Assembly: GCA_041655255.1 (NCBI GenBank)
Contig: JBBAFS010000028.1
Span: 1-19,684, forward strand
Origin: JBBAFS01 sp041655255
GTDB taxonomy: Bacteria > Spirochaetota > Spirochaetia > Sphaerochaetales > Sphaerochaetaceae
Direction of reading: 5' to 3'
DNA length: 19,684 nucleotides
The position numbers and the translations under genes were made by a program. Below the pieces are notes generated by a model. That model was not told where the DNA came from. It searched no databases and saw only the letters and a list, made by a program, of their open reading frames with translations. This document shows, piece by piece, positions 15,109 through 19,684 of this stretch; position 1 is the stretch's first letter; each line of letters begins with the position of its first letter.

Positions 15109-15989
15109 ATAGCACCTTCTTGTAGTAGTTCTTCAATAATCGAAATAACTTCATCCCCGATGCGCAATAAGTTCTCTTCACTTGAAGCACCAACGTGGGG
15201 GGTGAGCGTCACTTTTGGGTGTTGTAATAGTGGATATGAATCAGCGGGAGGATCTGATGGGTAAACATCAGTTGCATACCAAGATATCGTCCCCTCATCT
15301 AAAGCTTTAACCATATCTTGTGCATCAATGCATAATCCCCTTCCTGTGTTGATGATCACAGGACGGTTTTGACACTTATGGATAAATGAGTCACATATCA
15401 TAGCGTAAGTCTCATCAGTGAGAGGAAGGTGCATGGAGATATAATCGGCACTCTCAACTGCCTCTTCGACAGTAGAGACTAACTTTACATCGTTACTATT
15501 GGTAACATATTTATCGTAGGCAACAATGTTCATTCCAAAAGCACTGGCACGTTTGGCAACCTCTTTTGCAATATTACCTGCCCCTAGTAAGGCTAAGGTC
15601 TTACCGTACAATTCAGTTCGCTTCATCCCTTTAAGCCATTTACCTTCTCTCATCCCATTGTGTATTTCAATAAGATTAGTAGGAACGCTTAACATCAAAG
15701 CCATCGTGAGTTCAGCAACAGCAATAGCAGAGCTTTTTGGAGTATTACGCACCACAACGTTTTTTGTTTCGGCGTAATGGACATCGATGTTATCGACCCC
15801 AACTCCTCCACGAATAATTAGCTTTAACTTCTTTGCTGAGTCGATATATTCTTTGTCACAGCGAGTTTTACTACGAACAAGAATAACATCTGCCTCGGAG
15901 AGACGTCCTTTGTCGGTGGTCACTTCACCAAATTGTTTCAGTTTTCCTTCTAATGAGGAATCAAAAGCATCAGAAATTAATATGAGCAC
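15105..15989 (-). CDS. serA: D-3-phosphoglycerate dehydrogenase, short form
   Basis: 294 aa D-2-hydroxyacid dehydrogenase, expected to oxidise 3-phosphoglycerate with NAD. Seen: RGGVGVDNID (60-69), the NAD-binding LGAGNIAKEVAKRA (135-148), catalytic Arg217 in NTGRG, and His265 in LTPHVGASSEE. The acidic catalytic position, Glu in the FPTEP motif of E. coli SerA, is Asp246 here (YPSDPP). It lacks the ASB and ACT regulatory domains of long SerA proteins, so serine feedback through an ACT domain is not possible. The start is GTG at 15989, chosen because AGGAGGAG (15993-16000) lies four bases upstream and no ATG serves. First gene of the serA-serC-lrp operon; pairing with serC supports the function against other hydroxyacid dehydrogenases. 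Confidence 0.9.
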   Translation of the reverse strand: MLILISDAFDSSLEGKLKQFGEVTTDKGRLSEADVILVRSKTRCDKEYIDSAKKLKLIIRGGVGVDNIDVHYAETKNVVVRNTPKSSAIAVAELTMALMLSVPTNLIEIHNGMREGKWLKGMKRTELYGKTLALLGAGNIAKEVAKRASAFGMNIVAYDKYVTNSNDVKLVSTVEEAVESADYISMHLPLTDETYAMICDSFIHKCQNRPVIINTGRGLCIDAQDMVKALDEGTISWYATDVYPSDPPADSYPLLQHPKVTLTPHVGASSEENLLRIGDEVISIIEELLQEGAI

Positions 15990-16020
15990 GCTCTCCTCCT
16001 ACGACTTACATCACGGTAGA

Positions 16021-16050
16021 ATTTTACTCTAATAATGATGTTTTAGTCAA
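16021..16050 (-). promoter_or_regulatory. Sigma70-like promoter of serA-serC-lrp
   Basis: On the minus strand: -35 TTGACT (16045-16050), 18-base spacer, -10 TAAAAT (16021-16026); each box matches 5 of 6 consensus bases. Transcription would start about 20-25 bases before the GTG of serA, leaving room for its AGGAGGAG site. Confidence 0.65.
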
Positions 16051-16064
16051 ATACTTAATGTTAA

Positions 16065-16082
16065 ATTTACCTTAAGGTAAAT
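16065..16082. promoter_or_regulatory. 18-bp perfect palindrome upstream of the serA promoter
   Basis: ATTTACCTTAAGGTAAAT reads the same on both strands. It lies 12 bases after the metA stop and 15 bases upstream of the -35 box, a position suited to an activator or Lrp-type binding site. As RNA it could fold into a 7-bp stem with a TTAA loop, but no T-run follows, so a metA terminator is less likely. Confidence 0.55.
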
Positions 16083-16094
16083 ATTATTCACTTT

Positions 16095-17033
16095 TTACCA
16101 CGAATGTGGTCCTTTCCCTTTTGGTAACAGACTCAAATCGAATGGTGTTGTTTGGTATACGTAATAGTTAAGCCAATTTGAATACAATAACTGAGCATGG
16201 CTAAACCATCTTACTTGTATCCCTTGAGAGGGATCATCATCTTTGTAATACCGATATGGGACCTCTATGTCTAGCCCTTTTTTCACATCTCTTTGATACT
16301 CTTGATCAAGAGTGTCACTGTCGTATTCAGGGTGTCCTAATACAAAGATCTCTCTTCCATCTTTATTGCTTACAATATAAATACCAGCTTCTTCACTCTC
16401 ACTTAAAATGGTGAGTCCTTTGGCCTCTATATCTTCTTTTCTCACTTCGGTATGTCGAGAGTGAGGAGCATAGAAAATGTCATCAAACCCCCGCAGTAGT
16501 GGAGTATTTTCAACAGATACAGTGTGTTCAAAAACCCCAAATACTTTTTGTTTTACAGGATATTTTTGAATCCCATAGTGGTGATATAATGCAGCTTGAG
16601 CGCCCCAACACAAAGAGAGGGTGGCAAAGACATTATCTGAAGCCCACCTCATAATCTCTTGTAGTTCATCCCAGTAATCGACTTGTTCAAAGTCCATCAG
16701 TTCCACAGGAGCACCAGTCATAATAAAACCGTCGTACGTGGTATGTCTCACTTGATCAAATGTTTTATAAAACTCTTTGAGGTATTCGACCGAGGTGTGT
16801 TTTGAGGTATAGGTTTCGGTCCTGAGAAAATCGACTTCAATTTGTAAGGGAGTGTTCGACAATCGCCTCAATAGTGATGTCTCAGTCGATGTTTTAAGTG
16901 GCATCAGATTAAGAATGAGTAATCTCAATGGACGAATATCTTGAGCGGATGCCCGTTTTTCGGTCATCACAAAGATATTCTCTTGCTCTAAAATCTTTCT
17001 TGCCGGTAAAGCATCACTAATTTTAACAGGCAT
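16095..17033 (-). CDS. metAA: Homoserine O-acetyltransferase (MetA family, acetyl-CoA type)
   Basis: 312 aa, full-length MetA of the glutamine-amidotransferase-like fold; transfers an acyl group to homoserine in methionine synthesis. Seen: PLRLLILNLMPLKTSTE (35-51), TGAPVELMDFEQVDYW (106-121), the nucleophile Cys142 in SLCWGAQAA, and the catalytic His234 and Glu236 in LGHPEYDSDT. Residue 111 is Glu. Known: Glu at this position marks acetyl-CoA use, while Gly marks succinyl-CoA use in E. coli-type enzymes, so acetyl specificity is predicted in spite of the common name homoserine succinyltransferase. The following logic agrees: the partner gene metY takes O-acetylhomoserine. Its ATG has AGGAGAAGG, overlapping the end of metY, 10 bases away. 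Confidence 0.95.
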   Translation of the reverse strand: MPVKISDALPARKILEQENIFVMTEKRASAQDIRPLRLLILNLMPLKTSTETSLLRRLSNTPLQIEVDFLRTETYTSKHTSVEYLKEFYKTFDQVRHTTYDGFIMTGAPVELMDFEQVDYWDELQEIMRWASDNVFATLSLCWGAQAALYHHYGIQKYPVKQKVFGVFEHTVSVENTPLLRGFDDIFYAPHSRHTEVRKEDIEAKGLTILSESEEAGIYIVSNKDGREIFVLGHPEYDSDTLDQEYQRDVKKGLDIEVPYRYYKDDDPSQGIQVRWFSHAQLLYSNWLNYYVYQTTPFDLSLLPKGKGPHSW

Positions 17034-17043
17034 TGACCTTCTC

Positions 17044-18327
17044 CTATAACGTAAGAGCCTGATCTAAATCGGCTATAATATCGTCGATATGTTCAGTTCC
17101 AATTGAGAGACGAATCGTCCCCTCCTCTATTCCTGCTTGTAGGAGTTCCTCTTGAGTCATTTGACTGTGGGTAGTACTTGCAGGATGAATGACGAGTGAT
17201 TTCACATCGGCTACATTTGCAAGAAGTGAGAAGATCTCTAATTTGTCGGTAAAGTTTCGTGCTGCTTCATATCCCCCTTTCACAACAAAGGTGAATATTG
17301 AAGCTCCCCCTTTGGGAAGATATTTCTCATAGAGGTGGTAAGTGGGGTTTGTTGAAAGAGATGGATGATTTACCTTCTCTACTTGAGGATGATTATCTAA
17401 GAATGTAACAACTTTAAGGGTGTTTTCAACATGCCTTTCAACTCTCAAAGAGAGAGTCTCTAATCCTTGTAAAAAGAGAAACGAATTAAATGGGCTTAAA
17501 GCGGAGCCGTAATCACGAAGTAATACTACTCGTGCTCGTAAGATAAAAGCCCCTTTTGGTGATGCTTCGCAGTATTTCACTCCATGATAACTGGGATCGG
17601 GATCGACAAACCAGGGGAATTTTCCACTTTGCTTCCAATCAAATGTCCCCCCATCAACAATCACCCCGCCAATGGAATTTCCGTGTCCTCCAAGAAATTT
17701 TGTCGCCGAGTGGACCACAATATCTGCTCCGTGTTCAAATGGACGCATAAGGTACGGTGTGGCAAAAGTGTTATCTACAACTAAAGGAATATTGTGCAAG
17801 TGAGTAATACGGGCAACTTCTTCAATGTCGATAAGATCGGCATTGGGGTTTCCGATACTCTCTATAAATACTAATTGGGTATTCTCTTTAATAGCGTCGG
17901 CTAATTGATCAAGATCAGAGGCATCAAAGAAAGTACACTCAATACCACTCTCTTTGAGAGTTCTACTAAAGAGGTTGTGAGTTCCCCCATAGATACTTCG
18001 TGAAGCAACTATGTGGTGTCCACTATGGGCAAGGTTTTGAATAGTTAACGTAATTGCAGCTTGACCACTCGCTAAAGCTAAAGAACCTACTCCCCCCTCT
18101 AAGGCGTTAATGCGCTCTTCAAATACGCTGGTGGTAGGATTCATAATTCGTGTATAGATGTTTCCACTCTCACTAAGGTCAAAGAGTGCTGTTGCATGAC
18201 GAGTGTCGTCAAAAACAAAACTAGTTGTAGCATAAATTGGAACTGCTCGAGCTCCTGTTGCGCTATCGGGTTTCTCTTGTCCAGCGTGAACCTGGAGTGT
18301 TTCAAAGTGATAATCTCTCTTTTCCAT
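17044..18327 (-). CDS. metY: O-acetylhomoserine sulfhydrylase
   Basis: 427 aa Cys/Met-metabolism PLP enzyme that makes homocysteine from O-acetylhomoserine and sulfide. Seen: FETLQVHAGQEKPD (8-21), the phosphate-contact YTRIMNPTT (58-66), LASGQAAI (85-92), DNTFATPYLMRP (185-196), the PLP lysine Lys210 in HSATKFLGGHGN, and C-terminal SLVIHPASTTHSQ. The length of over 420 aa and the insert FPWFVDPDPSYHG (about 239-251) set MetY apart from the shorter MetB, MetC and MetZ. AAGGAGA precedes the ATG. metY and metA form a two-gene operon. The terminator hairpin ends only 22 bases before the ATG, which leaves no clear room for its own promoter. Confidence 0.95.
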   Translation of the reverse strand: MEKRDYHFETLQVHAGQEKPDSATGARAVPIYATTSFVFDDTRHATALFDLSESGNIYTRIMNPTTSVFEERINALEGGVGSLALASGQAAITLTIQNLAHSGHHIVASRSIYGGTHNLFSRTLKESGIECTFFDASDLDQLADAIKENTQLVFIESIGNPNADLIDIEEVARITHLHNIPLVVDNTFATPYLMRPFEHGADIVVHSATKFLGGHGNSIGGVIVDGGTFDWKQSGKFPWFVDPDPSYHGVKYCEASPKGAFILRARVVLLRDYGSALSPFNSFLFLQGLETLSLRVERHVENTLKVVTFLDNHPQVEKVNHPSLSTNPTYHLYEKYLPKGGASIFTFVVKGGYEAARNFTDKLEIFSLLANVADVKSLVIHPASTTHSQMTQEELLQAGIEEGTIRLSIGTEHIDDIIADLDQALTL

Positions 18328-18349
18328 CTCGTTCTCCTTCCAAAAGGAT

Positions 18350-18378
18350 AAAAAAAACCGCCGACTGTACGCCGACGG
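18350..18378 (-). terminator. Intrinsic terminator between rpsU and metY
   Basis: On the minus strand: CCGTCGGC (18378-18371), loop GTACA, GTCGGCGG (18365-18358), an 8-bp stem with two G-T pairs, followed by eight T (18357-18350). This is a strong Rho-independent terminator for rpsU. The downstream arm and loop can also pair with the bases just after the rpsU stop (18394-18404), giving a possible competing hairpin. Confidence 0.88.
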
Positions 18379-18405
18379 GAAAATTCGTCATAAGTACAGA
18401 GGCGA

Positions 18406-18624
18406 TTAATAATTTTTCATAGAGTGCATTTTACGTACTTTCTTCATTTGCTTGCGAGCTAATGCCTTTTTCTTCCTATTTTCAATAGTAGAAGGTTTCT
18501 CAAAGTATTCGCGTCTTTTCCACTCTCTGATAATGCCCTCTTTCTCGACCATTCGTTTAAACTTCTTGATCGATTTCTCTAATGGTTCATTATCGTCTAC
18601 TCTAACGTAAGCTATGGTAATCAC
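18406..18624 (-). CDS. rpsU: Small ribosomal subunit protein S21
   Basis: Up to 72 aa, very basic; S21 helps in mRNA recognition on the 30S subunit. Seen: AYVRVDDNEPLEKSIKKFKR at the N-terminus, YFEKPSTIENRKKKAL in the middle, and a lysine-rich tail, all typical of S21. The start is unusual. The only standard in-frame start is GTG at 18624, but the ribosome site AAGGGGG (18630-18624) runs into it with no spacing. The codon ATA at 18615, giving a product that begins directly at AYVRVDD as many S21 proteins do (69 aa), lies at normal spacing. Its upstream neighbour recJ ends 55 bases away, and a strong terminator follows. S21 identity is firm; the start is not. Confidence 0.93.
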   Translation of the reverse strand: MITIAYVRVDDNEPLEKSIKKFKRMVEKEGIIREWKRREYFEKPSTIENRKKKALARKQMKKVRKMHSMKNY

Positions 18625-18630
18625 CCCCTT
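18621..18630 (-). promoter_or_regulatory. Extended Shine-Dalgarno that decides the rpsU start
   Basis: AAGGGGGTGAT on the minus strand matches the complement of the 16S rRNA 3' end (AAGGAGGTGAT) over about 11 bases with one G-U wobble. The last G of the run is the first base of the GTG candidate, so GTG has no spacing, whereas ATA at 18615-18613 follows the G-run by 8 bases. Confidence 0.55.
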
Positions 18631-18662
18631 CCCACATTGGGCCGTTTCAGTTGTATCCTTAC

Positions 18663-18683
18663 CAAAAAGGGACTTTTTGTCAA
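18663..18683 (-). promoter_or_regulatory. Weak hairpin and candidate -35 box before rpsU
   Basis: CAAAAAG-GGA-CTTTTTG (18663-18679) is a 7-bp, AT-rich stem just beyond the recJ stop. Overlapping it, TTGACA (minus strand, 18683-18678) is a perfect -35 box, but the -10 candidates after it (AAGGAT at 17 bases, GATACA at 20) are poor. Either a recJ end signal or part of the rpsU promoter; low certainty. Confidence 0.35.
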
Positions 18684-19684
18684 GATAGGCGCATGATTTT
18701 CTCTATCGGAGTCTTATGTTTTCTGATATCCACAATGGTTAATTGAAGAGTCTCACTCTGTTTCCAGTAGTTTCGCCCCATTCTAAAGACCACATCGACC
18801 TCATCGCCCTCTTCAATCACCCCTGTAATAGAGTGTTCTCCATTCCAATATAATGCAGGCCAACTGTAAGATCCAAAGCGCAATAAGAGTTTTACATGGG
18901 ACGGGCCACTACCTCTATTTGGGAGGTACTGCACTTGTTGTACATCGGCTTGTTGAATGAGAAACTGCAGTGGTGCATTACCCTCTCCGTAGGGTTCAAA
19001 TAGCTCAACAAGTTGAATGATATCAGGATTTAAATACTCACTGGTGAGTTCGGCATCTATCTCGATTTCACTAGCTGGAGTGTCACTTTCATCGATGTGT
19101 TTCACTGCCTCTACAAGTTGCTCTTTAAGTGATGTGAGGTGTTGTTGTTCCATGCTAAAGCCAGCAGCACTGTGGTGTCCTCCAAAATCGGTAAAAAGGT
19201 GTTCAAATTGAGATAAGAACGTACGAACATTGAAATGACTCGGAGAGCGCATTGAGGCTGTGATTCTTTGATCATCTATATTGGCTAACACTAAAGAGGG
19301 ACACTGGAAGTGACGTAGTAATCGTGATGCCATAATCCCTGTTAATCCTCGCTGTAAGGTTCGATCTTCGACGTATAAGAATTTGTTATCAAACTCTTCG
19401 TAGCTTTTTTTGGCTTTGGGTAAGAGTCGATCCCAAACATCATCTCCCTGTTTTTGTCGCTCTTTGTTCAGTTGTATTAACTGACGAGCGTAGGTCTCAC
19501 TTTCAGGGAGCGTCTCGGCTAAGAGCATATGAACAGCTACTGAGGGTTTTCCCATTCTCCCTGAAGAGTTAATCACAGGGGTGAGATTCCAACTAATATC
19601 ACTGGTTCCTAATCGTTTGCCAATGAGTTGTTGCATACTCATTAACGATAAGAGATTTTTACGTCTTCCCTCTTCAAGCACTAA
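18680..19684 (-). CDS. recJ: Single-stranded-DNA exonuclease RecJ, C-terminal part (cut by the window edge)
   Basis: About 334 codons are visible; the gene continues past the right edge, since the frame is open through the last base and the DHH catalytic domain is missing. RecJ degrades single-stranded DNA 5' to 3' in recombination and repair. Seen: a helical linker with INSSGRMGKPSVAVHMLL near residues 37-54 of the visible part, the DHHA1 nucleic-acid-binding domain with RGLTGIMASRLL and the hallmark FGGHHSAAGF (about 166-175), then the OB-fold region with LFEPYGEGNAPLQFL and a basic C-terminal end. The GTG near 19681 is an internal codon, not a start. It ends with TGA 55 bases before rpsU. 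Confidence 0.92.
   Translation of the reverse strand, partial: LVLEEGRRKNLLSLMSMQQLIGKRLGTSDISWNLTPVINSSGRMGKPSVAVHMLLAETLPESETYARQLIQLNKERQKQGDDVWDRLLPKAKKSYEEFDNKFLYVEDRTLQRGLTGIMASRLLRHFQCPSLVLANIDDQRITASMRSPSHFNVRTFLSQFEHLFTDFGGHHSAAGFSMEQQHLTSLKEQLVEAVKHIDESDTPASEIEIDAELTSEYLNPDIIQLVELFEPYGEGNAPLQFLIQQADVQQVQYLPNRGSGPSHVKLLLRFGSYSWPALYWNGEHSITGVIEEGDEVDVVFRMGRNYWKQSETLQLTIVDIRKHKTPIEKIMRLS

Noticed and set aside
18328..18405. SAM or other methionine riboswitch before metY
   Set aside because: Only 78 bases separate rpsU and metY, and these hold a terminator; there is no room for a known SAM aptamer and none of its motifs is seen.
1..19684. tRNA, CRISPR, insertion sequence, prophage or toxin-antitoxin genes
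   Set aside because: I looked for cloverleaf arms, repeated spacers, transposase motifs and small paired genes, and found none; the gaps are too short for most of these.

Overview
The window looks like part of a bacterial chromosome, most likely from a moderately AT-rich spirochaete of saline habitat. The best clue to the phylum is the secreted binding-protein leader at 8663-8809, which ends in an 'AAGEKEA'-type cleavage region common in spirochaete solute-binding proteins. A small basic S21 protein and an acetyl-type MetA paired with MetY are compatible with this, but the phylum is an inference. Every gene I can support lies on the minus strand, so transcription runs from high to low coordinates. 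I see no tRNA, rRNA, CRISPR array, insertion sequence or phage gene.

Right end (16095-19684), housekeeping: the 3' part of recJ, then rpsU, a strong intrinsic terminator, and the methionine pair metY-metA (O-acetylhomoserine sulfhydrylase and an acetyl-CoA-type homoserine acyltransferase). Next (13571-15989) is a tightly overlapping operon serA-serC-Lrp/AsnC regulator, with its own sigma70-like promoter and an 18-bp perfect palindrome upstream.

Left two thirds (1-13459): a long co-oriented cluster that I read as an ectoine/hydroxyectoine uptake and breakdown operon. In transcription order it holds an IclR-type regulator, a class III diaminobutyrate-type aminotransferase (DoeD-like), aspartate-semialdehyde dehydrogenase (asd), an M20 deacetylase, a TRAP transporter (dctP, dctQ, dctM), an Asp/Glu-racemase-like protein in the eutA position, ectoine hydrolase DoeA/EutD, EutB, EutC, a second DoeA/EutD paralogue, and aspartate kinase (5' part only). 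Gaps are short or overlapping, except for a 171-base spacer before dctP that contains three inverted repeats.

How the genes may work together (inference from known ectoine catabolism): the TRAP system imports the solute; EutB/EutC and the racemase-like protein would handle hydroxyectoine; DoeA/EutD opens the ring; the M20 enzyme removes acetate from N-acetyl-diaminobutyrate; and the aminotransferase makes aspartate semialdehyde. No DoeC-type aldehyde dehydrogenase is present. Instead the cluster holds Asd and aspartate kinase, the two phosphorylating enzymes that join aspartate semialdehyde to aspartate. Run backwards they would yield NADPH and ATP. This possible energy-conserving ending of ectoine breakdown is the most interesting idea in the window. 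The dctP gene carries an apparent one-base frameshift just after its signal peptide, which is either an assembly error or a real lesion.
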